Shown piece by piece: positions 54,840-64,000 of a stretch of DNA of 64,000 bases. A model generated the notes under the pieces. That model saw nothing but the letters and a program-made list of their open reading frames with translations. It made no database searches and was not told where the DNA came from. Every line of letters starts with the position of its first letter. Positions within the stretch are counted from its first letter, which is position 1. A program made the position numbers and the translations under genes. This DNA is from Rhodoblastus sp. 17X3. GTDB lineage: Bacteria > Pseudomonadota > Alphaproteobacteria > Rhizobiales > Beijerinckiaceae. The DNA lies in the NCBI RefSeq assembly GCF_030056575.1, contig NZ_JASHHX010000002.1, positions 124,001 through 188,000 of the forward strand, written 5' to 3'.

Positions 54840-55408
54840 TGAATTTTCCTTCCTTGCTAAAGCCCATAACGACCGCAAGCCGCTATCGTGGGCAGACCAT
54901 AATTCGACTTACCAACCAAGGCTAGGCGAATAAAACTTCGTCAGCTTGATTGTCACGGCGTGTTGCAAAACTGCCTCACTGCGGGGCCGTATTCGCCGGG
55001 AAACCGGCTGAAACGCGGCGTAATGACAATCAATGACAAAAATTTGATATTCCATTAAGGACGATGCGTCGAGCGTAAAATTTCTGTGTTGTTGTGCTTC
55101 TTGGTTTGTTTTGCGCAGGCGTTTCTTAAAAACCACACGTCGGATTGTGGCGATTCGTTGGCGGCCGTTTAAGAAGAAGAGAAAAGCCTTATCGCCTCAG
55201 AGCGTTATTTGAAAATATACCTTCCCATTCGTTAACACCGTTTTCCTGCGCTTCAGCGATTGCCCAAAAATGTTTCAAGGCAAGACGGGAAAGCATCATT
55301 TTTGCTCACGCGGATTCGCCCAGGCGAGTCCGGCGTTCGTGGCGCGGCAGCATTCTTGCGTTGGCCTGGCTCTGTCCTTCGAACGGCTTTGCCAGCCTTA
55401 AGCTCGCG
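54840..55408. promoter_or_regulatory. Long upstream region of the Omp25-like gene
   Basis: About 570 bases, AT-richer than the genes, between two minus-strand genes. It carries the porin promoter region; on the minus strand GTGACA and TTATTC spaced by 17 bases (near 54929-54957) are one weak candidate. The rest, toward the MFS stop at 55409, has no gene that I can support. Confidence 0.35.
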
Positions 55409-56800
55409 TCATCCGGCGGCTTTGCGGCCCGCCAGACTCGCTCCGGCGTCGAGCGAAAGCCTGCGGAAAATTAGGGTGGATGAGGCCGTGATGGCCGCGA
55501 CGACGAAGAAGGCAGGCGGAAATTCGCCAAATTCGATCTCGCCGCTCGGGGAAAGCCGCCGGGTCTCCTCCACGACGGCGGCGGCGATGGCGACCCCGGA
55601 AGACAGGGATAATTGCTGGACCACCGCGGAAAAGCTGGTCGCCTTGCTAACGTCGGAATCGGCGACGTCCGCATAGGCGAGCGCGTTCAGGGCCGTGAAT
55701 TGCAAGGATCGGAAAAAGCCGCCGACAAACAGGGCGAGCAACAGCACGAATTGGGGCGTGTCGGGCCGGAACCAGCCATTGCCCGCTAGAAAGGCCGCGC
55801 TGATCACGGCGTTGAAGATCAATGTGGAGCGGAATCCGAACCGGCCGAGCGCGGTGGCGGCGGTCGCCTTCATGACGAGAGCGCCTGCAGTGGCGACAAA
55901 GGTCGTCAAGCCGGACTGGAACGGCGTCATGCCGAATCCCAGCTGAAAGAACAAAGGCAACAGGAAAGGCGTCGCGCCGACTCCGATCCGGAACAGGAAG
56001 CCCCCGGCGACGCTGGCCAAAAAAGTCGGGATTCGCAGCAGCCGGAGTTCGAGAATCGGATTGGCGGCATTGAGCGCGTGGCGAACATAGAAGCCCATCA
56101 GAATGAGTCCGGCCGCGATCAAGGCGATATTGATTCCCAGCCCGATGGAGCCGCGTCCGAGCACGGTGAGGCCGAAAATCAGGCTCGGCAGGCCGAAACC
56201 GGACAGGAGAAAGCCACGGAGGTCAAAGGCGGCGACATTTTCGTCGCGGATATCGGGAATGTAGAGGCTGGTGAGAATGACGCCGACGATTCCGACCGGC
56301 ACATTGATCCAGAAATTCCAGCGCCAGTGCAGATAGGTCGAGATGAAGCCGCCGAGCGGCGGCCCGAGAATCGGTCCGATCAGCGCCGGAATGGTCAGAT
56401 AGGCCATGGCGCGCACGATTTCACTGCGTTCGACGGAGCGAAAAAGGGTCAGTCGGCCCACAGGCGTCATCATCGCCGCGCCGCAGCCCTGAAAGATACG
56501 TGCGCCGACGAATTGCGGCAGCGTACTGGAGAGGGCGCAGAGAATCGAGCCAAGGGTGAAAACGATGATCGCCGCGCGAAACACCTTTTTCGTGCCGAAT
56601 CGATCCGCGACCCAGCCCGACGCCGGGATGAACACAGCCTGCGCCAGGAGATAGGAGGTCAAGGCCAGTTTCAGCGCGATAGGGTCCTGCTTCAAATCGG
56701 CGGCGATGGCCGGCAGCGACGTCGCGATGATGGTCGAATCGAGATTCTCCATGAAGAGGGCGCAGGCGACGATCAGCGGCGTAAGTATGAATGGGCGCAA
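55409..56800 (-). CDS. MFS multidrug exporter, DHA2 (EmrB/QacA-like) family
   Basis: About 463 residues. The first membrane segment begins TPLIVACALFMENLDSTIIA, so the start must lie just before it; TTG at 56800 with GGGACGG upstream is the best choice. The signature GWVADRFGTKKVFRAAI is in loop 2-3, and YLHWRWNFWINVPVGIVGVI and LSSGVAIAAAVVEETRR are present. It probably exports toxic compounds using the proton gradient. It diverges from guaB and has no adaptor gene beside it. Confidence 0.85.
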   Translation of the reverse strand: MRPFILTPLIVACALFMENLDSTIIATSLPAIAADLKQDPIALKLALTSYLLAQAVFIPASGWVADRFGTKKVFRAAIIVFTLGSILCALSSTLPQFVGARIFQGCGAAMMTPVGRLTLFRSVERSEIVRAMAYLTIPALIGPILGPPLGGFISTYLHWRWNFWINVPVGIVGVILTSLYIPDIRDENVAAFDLRGFLLSGFGLPSLIFGLTVLGRGSIGLGINIALIAAGLILMGFYVRHALNAANPILELRLLRIPTFLASVAGGFLFRIGVGATPFLLPLFFQLGFGMTPFQSGLTTFVATAGALVMKATAATALGRFGFRSTLIFNAVISAAFLAGNGWFRPDTPQFVLLLALFVGGFFRSLQFTALNALAYADVADSDVSKATSFSAVVQQLSLSSGVAIAAAVVEETRRLSPSGEIEFGEFPPAFFVVAAITASSTLIFRRLSLDAGASLAGRKAAG

Positions 56801-58676
<1,876 letters not shown>

Positions 58677-58816
58677 TCGGGCCGCCGTTGAAAAGAAGCG
58701 TTTGAAATCGCTTCCTTATTGGCGTCGTCGCAAATCTGGGCCACATTGACGCCTTCTGGGGCGCAAATCGAAAGGCGGGCTTCCAGCCGCCTTTCCTGCG
58801 CGCAAAAGGAGGGGCC

Positions 58817-59203
58817 ATGACGCCATCTTGCCTGTGTTTCAGAGCCGGGGTTTTGATTCTCATCTCAGGAATGGCCTGGGGCCTGCAGATGGGCATATCC
58901 GGCGAGCATTCGGCCCTCGCCGCGCATGCGCATCTAAATCTGCTCGGATTCGTCGCGCTTTTCCTGATCGGCATTTTCTACCGCCTCAATCCGACGGTGG
59001 AAATGAATCCGCTGGCCAGGCCGCAGGTCTGGATCTGGATCGCCGGAACGCTGACGCTGACCCTCGGCGTGGCGCTGCTGCATCTGGGCCACCCCATCGG
59101 CGATTCGTTCGCGGGAATCGGCTCGATCATCGTCCTGCTCGACGCAATCCTGTTCGCCTGGCTGGTGTTCCACGCGCCTCCGGGCGAGGCGAGCGCGCCC
59201 TGA
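58817..59203 (+). CDS. Small four-helix membrane protein
   Basis: 128 residues with four membrane segments (AGVLILISGMAWGLQMGI; HLNLLGFVALFLIGIFY; IWIAGTLTLTLGVALLHL; SIIVLLDAILFAWLVFH). The motif AHAHLNLLGF resembles histidine-bearing segments of cytochrome-oxidase-like proteins and could bind haem, which is speculative. AAAAGGAGGGGCC gives a strong ribosome binding site. It lies between guaB and the rsmB-like gene on the same strand. Confidence 0.75.
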   Translation: MTPSCLCFRAGVLILISGMAWGLQMGISGEHSALAAHAHLNLLGFVALFLIGIFYRLNPTVEMNPLARPQVWIWIAGTLTLTLGVALLHLGHPIGDSFAGIGSIIVLLDAILFAWLVFHAPPGEASAP

Positions 59204-59280
59204 CGCTGGATCGATTTGGGTTGCGCGCGGGCGAGGACTATGGAACGACGAGCCCCATGAAGGGCGGCCCGCGCGCCGTT

Positions 59281-59294
59281 CCCCCCCCCTTTTT
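59281..59294 (+). repeat. C9T5 homopolymer tract before the rsmB-like gene
   Basis: Nine C followed by five T lie 14-27 bases upstream of the ATG at 59308. Such tracts can change length during replication. Whether it affects transcription or translation of the next gene is unknown. Confidence 0.6.
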
Positions 59295-59307
59295 CCTATA
59301 GGTCAAG

Positions 59308-60609
59308 ATGCATCCCTCCGCCCGGATCGCCGCCGCGATTGAAGTTCTCGACGATCTCGAAACCCGCCGTCGCCCGGCGAATGACGCCATGAAGGATTGG
59401 GGCCTCGCCCATCGCTTTGCAGGGTCCAAGGACAGGGCGGCCATCGCCTCGCTCGTCTATGACGCCCTGCGCCGCCGCGCCTCGGCGCGCTGGCTCATGA
59501 AATCCGAGACGCCTCGCGCGGAAATGATCGGCGCGCTGGTTCTTGCGCGCGGTTATTCGCCCGGCGAGATCGAAAGTCATTTCAGCGGCGAGGGCCATGC
59601 GCCGTCGCCTTTGAGCGCTGACGAGCGCGCGGCCCTCTCCGCAGCGGATCTCGCAGATGCGCCAGTCTGGGTTCGCGGCGATTTCCCCGAATGGCTGGCG
59701 CCTCAATTCGAGCGCGCCTTCGGCGAACGCGCGGCGGAAGAGGGCCGGGCGCTTTCCGCCCGCGCCCCGCTCGACCTGCGCGTCAACGCCCTGAAGACGA
59801 CGCGGGAAAAAGCTCTTGAGGAACTAACGCATCTCGGCCCCTCGGCGTGCCGCTTCGCGCCGCTCGGCTTGAGAATTGCGCAGGCGCAGGACGGCCGCGC
59901 GCCGGCGCTCGCCGCCGAGCCGGCCTATGTGCGCGGCCTGGTCGAAATTCAGGATGAGGGCTCGCAGATCGCCGCGCGCCTCGCCCGCGCCGCGCCGGGC
60001 GAACAGGTGCTCGACCTTTGCGCCGGTGGCGGCGGCAAGAGCCTCGCCATGGCGGCGCAAATGGACAATAGCGGCCAGATCTACGCTACCGATACCGATG
60101 GGCGGCGGCTGACGCCGATCTTTGCGCGGCTGGATCGGGCAGGGGTTCGCAATGTGCAGGTGCGCGCGCCGCGCGGCCCGGCGCATGATCCGGTCGGCGA
60201 TATCGCGGGAGCCTGCGATCTGGTGCTGGTCGACGCGCCTTGCACGGGCGTTGGCACGTGGCGGCGCAATCCCGACGCCAAATGGCGCATGCGTCCGGGC
60301 GCCCTGGAGCAGCGGATCAAGGCGCAGGACGAAGTCCTCGCCCGGGCCGCGCCCTTCGTAAAGCCGGGCGGGCGGCTGGTCTATGTCACCTGTTCGCTGC
60401 TGTGCGAGGAAAATGAGGATCGCGTGGCGGGTTTTCTCGCCGCCCATCCGGATTTTTCCGCCGAACCGGCTGAGGAAAGCCTGAAACGCGCGGGGCTGGA
60501 CGCGCTGGCGGGAATCCAATCGCCGCATGGCCCTGGCCTGCGTCTCAGCCCGGCCCGGCATGACACTGACGGCTTTTACGCCGCCGTCCTTCTCCGCGCC
60601 GGAGTCTGA
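59308..60609 (+). CDS. rsmB: RsmB/NOP-family RNA cytosine-C5 methyltransferase
   Basis: 433 residues. The N-terminal part is helical; the SAM-binding motif is QVLDLCAGGGGKSLAMAAQM. The two catalytic cysteines are in VDAPCTGVGTWRRNPDAKWR and VYVTCSLLCEENEDRV. It methylates a cytosine in rRNA, by family probably 16S C967, though other NOP-type targets are possible. The N-terminus (SARIAAAIEVLDDLETRRRP) is typical of the alphaproteobacterial branch, where the exact target is less certain. Confidence 0.85.
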   Translation: MHPSARIAAAIEVLDDLETRRRPANDAMKDWGLAHRFAGSKDRAAIASLVYDALRRRASARWLMKSETPRAEMIGALVLARGYSPGEIESHFSGEGHAPSPLSADERAALSAADLADAPVWVRGDFPEWLAPQFERAFGERAAEEGRALSARAPLDLRVNALKTTREKALEELTHLGPSACRFAPLGLRIAQAQDGRAPALAAEPAYVRGLVEIQDEGSQIAARLARAAPGEQVLDLCAGGGGKSLAMAAQMDNSGQIYATDTDGRRLTPIFARLDRAGVRNVQVRAPRGPAHDPVGDIAGACDLVLVDAPCTGVGTWRRNPDAKWRMRPGALEQRIKAQDEVLARAAPFVKPGGRLVYVTCSLLCEENEDRVAGFLAAHPDFSAEPAEESLKRAGLDALAGIQSPHGPGLRLSPARHDTDGFYAAVLLRAGV

Positions 60610-60631
60610 CGCCCCGCTGGCGTCGCCCGGC

Positions 60632-61666
60632 TCAGGCTCGCGCGACGATTTTCAGGGACGATTCGCCGATGCGGCGCACCAGCGGCCGCAGGTCTTCGGC
60701 GATGCGCCAGTGCCCGTGGCGTCCGCCGCAGGCGTTGCTCGCCAGTTCGCCGCAAAAATTCGCCCGGGTCATGGTCGCGCATTGCAGTCGCGTCGCCAGG
60801 TCCGAAGGGCTCCTGATGTCGATCAGGGCGAAATTCCAGCGCTGGAGCTGAAAAGCCAGATTATTGACGGCGTGGACGAGCGAATCCTCATCGAGCGCGA
60901 ACATGCGCTCGATGGTGAAGACGCCGCCGGCGGCGACGCCGATCAGGCCGGCGACCAAAACGCCATCGCGGCCACGCACCTCAAGGGAATGGGCGAATCC
61001 GGCGTCATAGAGATCGCCGAGCGCCATATCCAGCTCGGGCTTGCGCCAATGAGCCGGCTCCGCGCCGCCGCAGGCGGCGAGCACGACGTCAAAGGCTTCG
61101 TCGAGACTGACGCGTTCGCCTTCGGCGTCGCTTGCGGCGATGCCGCGCGGAAAATCCCACGGCCGCAGCACGGCGCGGGTGCTCGGAGCCCAGAGCGTCG
61201 GCGCCCCCATGAAATTGCGCAAGATCAGGCCGCGCGCATAGGCGTCGATCAGATATTCCGGCTCGAGCGAGGCGGCGAGCCCGCAGAAACCTTCAGGCGA
61301 TTGTGCGGCGCGGGCCGGCGAGGGCATCTGATGCGCTGTCATCCAGTCATGAGTTATGCGCGCGAAGGCGAGGATCGCGGCGGGCAGGTTCTTTGGCGCG
61401 AGCCAATGGAGGGTCCCGCGCAATTTGCGCGAGAAGGCCGCAGCTGGCCGCTCCGCCAGCGTTTCCGCGCGCGCCTGGCGCCGTTTCGCGCGGCTGGGGG
61501 CGGGGCAATCGTTCTCGACGCCTTCGGCGAACAGTTCGGCGATTCGGGCGGCCCGCTGCTTCAAAGGCAATTGAGTCAGTTCAAAAAAACGGGGGTCGGA
61601 CACTTCTGGCTCCCAGTATGACGCTGGGAAAGATTGCACGATCAAATTGCCGTCTGGTTTGGGCAT
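60632..61666 (-). CDS. Divergent Aat-like leucyl/phenylalanyl-tRNA-protein transferase paralogue
   Basis: 344 residues, about 100 longer than ordinary Aat. The C-terminal two thirds match the family: YARGLILRNFMGAPTLWAPS (Aat: WWSP), TRAVLRPW, WRKPELDMALGDLYDAGFAH, SLEVRGRDGVLVAGLIGVAA and the Aat-like GGVFTIERMF. The extra N-terminal 100 residues contain a basic stretch (RAKRRQARAETLAERPAAAF). Aat adds Leu or Phe to N-terminal Arg or Lys of proteins for ClpAP degradation. Whether this protein does the same is unclear because the tryptophan-rich amino-acid-binding positions differ. No strong ribosome binding site is visible. It is convergent with rsmB. Confidence 0.65.
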   Translation of the reverse strand: MPKPDGNLIVQSFPASYWEPEVSDPRFFELTQLPLKQRAARIAELFAEGVENDCPAPSRAKRRQARAETLAERPAAAFSRKLRGTLHWLAPKNLPAAILAFARITHDWMTAHQMPSPARAAQSPEGFCGLAASLEPEYLIDAYARGLILRNFMGAPTLWAPSTRAVLRPWDFPRGIAASDAEGERVSLDEAFDVVLAACGGAEPAHWRKPELDMALGDLYDAGFAHSLEVRGRDGVLVAGLIGVAAGGVFTIERMFALDEDSLVHAVNNLAFQLQRWNFALIDIRSPSDLATRLQCATMTRANFCGELASNACGGRHGHWRIAEDLRPLVRRIGESSLKIVARA

Positions 61667-61937
61667 TAACTAAATTGCGTCCTAAATGGCGTTAAGACTT
61701 TTGCCGTCGCCGCGGGAATTCGACCTTGCCGGAATGGCCGAATCGGACAAGTTTCCGACCTGTCCCGAGGGTTTTCCCTGCTACTCCGGGCTTGCGGCCG
61801 GCGGATTGAGGGACAGCGTCCGGAAAGGTCTTTTTTTGCGCGCAATTCCGGACTATCTGCGAAGAAAATGCGTCGAACTCGGCGCGCTCGCCGCTTCGGG
61901 CTCCTCACGCTCGCTTCCGCTTCCGCCTCGGACCCTG

Positions 61938-63239
61938 ATGACCCAATTGAGATCGATTTTTGCCGGTCGCGGCGGCGATGCGTCGGGCGCCGCGCCCTTC
62001 GGCGCCTATGAGCGCATGCTCGCGTTGCGCTACATGCGCTCGCGCCGGAGCCGCTGGCTCCCCTCGGCCATCGCGGGGCTGTCGGTCACCGGCATCACCG
62101 TCGGCGTGATGGCGCTGATCGTGGTCATGTCGGTGATGAACGGCATGCGCGACGAGATGATTTCCAAGCTGATCGGCGTCAATGGTCATATTTTCGTCCA
62201 GCCGATCGACACGCCTCTCACCGATTACCGCGAACTGACCGATCAGCTCGCCACGATTCCGGGGGTGACGCTCGCCTTCCCGATGGTCGAGAACGCGGCG
62301 GGCATTTCCTCGCCCCAGCAGCAGACCGGCGCTTTGGTGCGCGGCGTGCAGGAGGCCGATCTCAAGCGCCTGCCCGGCATAGTCGGCAATGTGAAACAGG
62401 GGACGCTGGAGCATTTCGACGATGAGGTCGGCGTGGTGATCGGCCAGAGGATGGCCGAAGTGCTGGGCGTGCAGGTCGGAGACAAGGTCTCTATTCTCAC
62501 CGCGCGCGGCGCCCAGACGCCATTTGGCATGACGCCCCGGCTCAAGGCCTATCCGGTCAAGGCGATCTTCCAGTCCGGCCTGTTCGATTTCGATCAGCTG
62601 ATCGTGTTCATCCCGCTGGCTGAGGCCCAGGCCTTTTTCGACCGCCCCAACGAGGTCAACATCATCGAGGGATTCGTCGCCCATCCCGACAAGGTCGACG
62701 ACGTGCGCACCGAAATCGTCCAGAAGATCACCCGGCCGATCATGCTCACCGACTGGCGCCAGCGCTACAAGAGCTTCTTCGACGTTCTGAAGGTGGAGAG
62801 CGACGCCATTTTCCTGATTCTGGCGATCATTGTCGCCGTCGCCTCGCTGCTGATCGTGCAGGGGCTGATCCTGCTGGTGAAGGACAAGGGGCGTGACATC
62901 GCCATCCTGCGCACCATGGGCGCGACCCGCGGGGCGATCCTGCGAATCTTCATCCTGACCGGCCTGTCGATCGGAGCGACCGGCGCAGTGCTGGGCGTGG
63001 CCCTGGGCGTGCCGCTCGCGCTGCAGCTCGAAAGCATCAGGGCGTTCATCAATAGCGTGTTCGGCCTCAATCTTTTTCCCGCCGACATCTATCATCTCTC
63101 GCAACTGCCCTCGTCGCTCGACCCGCACGAAGTGGTCGGCGTCGCGATCATGACCCTGTGCCTGTCCTTCTTCGCCACGCTCTATCCCGCGTGGCGGGCC
63201 GCGCGGCTAGACCCGGTGGAGGCGCTTCGCCATGAGTGA
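61938..63239 (+). CDS. lolC: Lipoprotein-releasing ABC transporter permease
   Basis: 433 residues from the ATG at 61938, chosen because the preceding in-frame codons do not resemble the family. The first membrane segment ([20 protein letters not shown]) follows [20 protein letters not shown], the standard LolC/LolE start. A periplasmic MacB-like domain and three C-terminal segments ([20 protein letters not shown]) complete it; the end is [19 protein letters not shown]. It extracts lipoproteins from the inner membrane for LolA. LolC and LolE are often one protein in alphaproteobacteria, forming a homodimer. Confidence 0.92.
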   Translation: MTQLRSIFAGRGGDASGAAPFGAYERMLALRYMRSRRSRWLPSAIAGLSVTGITVGVMALIVVMSVMNGMRDEMISKLIGVNGHIFVQPIDTPLTDYRELTDQLATIPGVTLAFPMVENAAGISSPQQQTGALVRGVQEADLKRLPGIVGNVKQGTLEHFDDEVGVVIGQRMAEVLGVQVGDKVSILTARGAQTPFGMTPRLKAYPVKAIFQSGLFDFDQLIVFIPLAEAQAFFDRPNEVNIIEGFVAHPDKVDDVRTEIVQKITRPIMLTDWRQRYKSFFDVLKVESDAIFLILAIIVAVASLLIVQGLILLVKDKGRDIAILRTMGATRGAILRIFILTGLSIGATGAVLGVALGVPLALQLESIRAFINSVFGLNLFPADIYHLSQLPSSLDPHEVVGVAIMTLCLSFFATLYPAWRAARLDPVEALRHE

Positions 63240-63960
63240 CGTCACGCAAGAAGCCGGGGCGAGGGCCGCCAGCCAGGAGATCTCGCCGACCCTGAGACTC
63301 GAGGGCGTCGTGCGCCGCTACCGCGAGGGCGACGGCTATCTGGAAATTCTCAAGGGAGTCGACGGCGTGCTCTGGCCGCATCAGGCGGTTGCGCTCGTGG
63401 CGCCGTCCGGCGTCGGCAAATCCACTTTGCTTCACATTGCCGGACTGCTTGAGCGGCCGGACGGCGGCGAGGTCGTGATCGATGGGTTGCCGACTTCCAC
63501 GCTCAGCGATTCGCAGCGCACCGCCCTGCGCCGCAACCGAATCGGCTTCGTCTATCAGTTCCACCATCTGCTGCCGGAATTCACCGCGGCGGAAAATGTC
63601 ATGACGCCGCAGATGATCGCGGGCTTGCCGGCTGTCGAGGCGCGACGTCGCGCGCTCGAACTGCTCGATTATCTCGGCCTCGCCGCGCGCGCGAATCACA
63701 GGCCTTCGGAAATGTCGGGCGGCGAGCAGCAGCGGGTCGCGATCGCGCGCGCGGTCGCCAATGCGCCGGCTCTCCTGCTGGCCGACGAGCCGACCGGCAA
63801 TCTCGACCCGGAGACGGCCGATCGCGTCTTCACGGCTTTGATGTCGCTGGTGAAGGCGACCGGCCTCTCCGCGCTGATCGCGACGCATAACCTCGAGCTC
63901 GCGACGCGGATGGACCGGAGAGTGACGCTGCGCAACGGACTTCTGGTCGAGTTGCCCTGA
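63232..63960 (+). CDS. lolD: Lipoprotein-releasing ABC transporter ATPase
   Basis: 242 residues. Walker A is APSGVGKST, the signature is [20 protein letters not shown] and Walker B is [17 protein letters not shown]. Its ATG overlaps the lolC stop by eight bases. It powers the release of lipoproteins by the LolC-type permease. An N-terminal extension of about 20 residues precedes the ABC domain. Confidence 0.93.
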   Translation: MSDVTQEAGARAASQEISPTLRLEGVVRRYREGDGYLEILKGVDGVLWPHQAVALVAPSGVGKSTLLHIAGLLERPDGGEVVIDGLPTSTLSDSQRTALRRNRIGFVYQFHHLLPEFTAAENVMTPQMIAGLPAVEARRRALELLDYLGLAARANHRPSEMSGGEQQRVAIARAVANAPALLLADEPTGNLDPETADRVFTALMSLVKATGLSALIATHNLELATRMDRRVTLRNGLLVELP

Positions 63961-64000
63961 CCCTGCAACTGTCCGGCGAGGCAGTCGCTCGCGGCCGGCG

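Overview
The window is GC-rich DNA of an alphaproteobacterium, most likely a Rhizobiales member near Beijerinckiaceae/Methylocystaceae. The clues are the style of the surface proteins (Omp25-like barrels maturing at 'AADLPSRKEAP' and 'AADLPSVKEAP'), small Rhizobiales-type hypothetical proteins, and a core gene set (guaB, fabI, lolCD, tamAB, ppx-rlmE) with alphaproteobacterial features. The genus is an inference; no rRNA or other taxonomic marker is present.

Positions 1-7700 are accessory-looking. The region holds the tail of a gene entering from the left, a helicase reduced to its C-terminal lobe (907-2535), a restriction-type nuclease fused to a TOPRIM domain and broken by one missing base (2839-3887), and an apparently intact HEPN-like protein (3896-4474). 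I read this as a decayed defence island. It is followed by a nearly gene-free, AT-richer stretch with short tandem repeats (4475-5470), then small orphan genes: a conserved 60-aa protein, an XRE regulator, a small membrane protein and an antitoxin-like DUF2384 protein.

Positions 7700-21500 are dominated by export. A TetR repressor gene diverges from a yhiI-rbbA-yhhJ-type ABC exporter operon, with a palindromic operator candidate between them. A CCA-enzyme-like protein with an altered HD motif follows. Next is a complete RND efflux operon read OMF, adaptor, pump. Positions 21500-31200 hold carbon and lipid metabolism: acetoacetate decarboxylase, patatin phospholipase, SulP transporter, nucleoside transporter, flavin reductase-like protein, FabI, 3-hydroxybutyryl-CoA dehydrogenase and both subunits of a 3-oxoacid CoA-transferase. 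Together these suggest handling of C4 acyl and ketone-body intermediates linked to polyhydroxybutyrate.

Positions 31200-43100 carry a GGDEF/EAL signalling protein and a same-strand envelope cluster (arylsulfatase, DUF1254/DUF1214 protein, outer-membrane barrel, DUF2092 protein, repeat-rich secreted protein). An AraC-type regulator diverges from the cluster. A molybdenum-hydroxylase-associated protein follows.

Positions 43100-64000 are mostly housekeeping: tamA-tamB, a YbjQ protein with a small membrane partner, an EamA transporter with a very histidine-rich tail, a DksA/TraR-type protein, tRNA-Gln(CTG), ppx/gppA and rlmE, an Omp25-like porin, an MFS exporter, guaB, an rsmB-like methyltransferase, an Aat-like aminoacyltransferase paralogue, and lolC-lolD at the right edge. 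No rRNA, CRISPR array, prophage or complete insertion sequence was seen.
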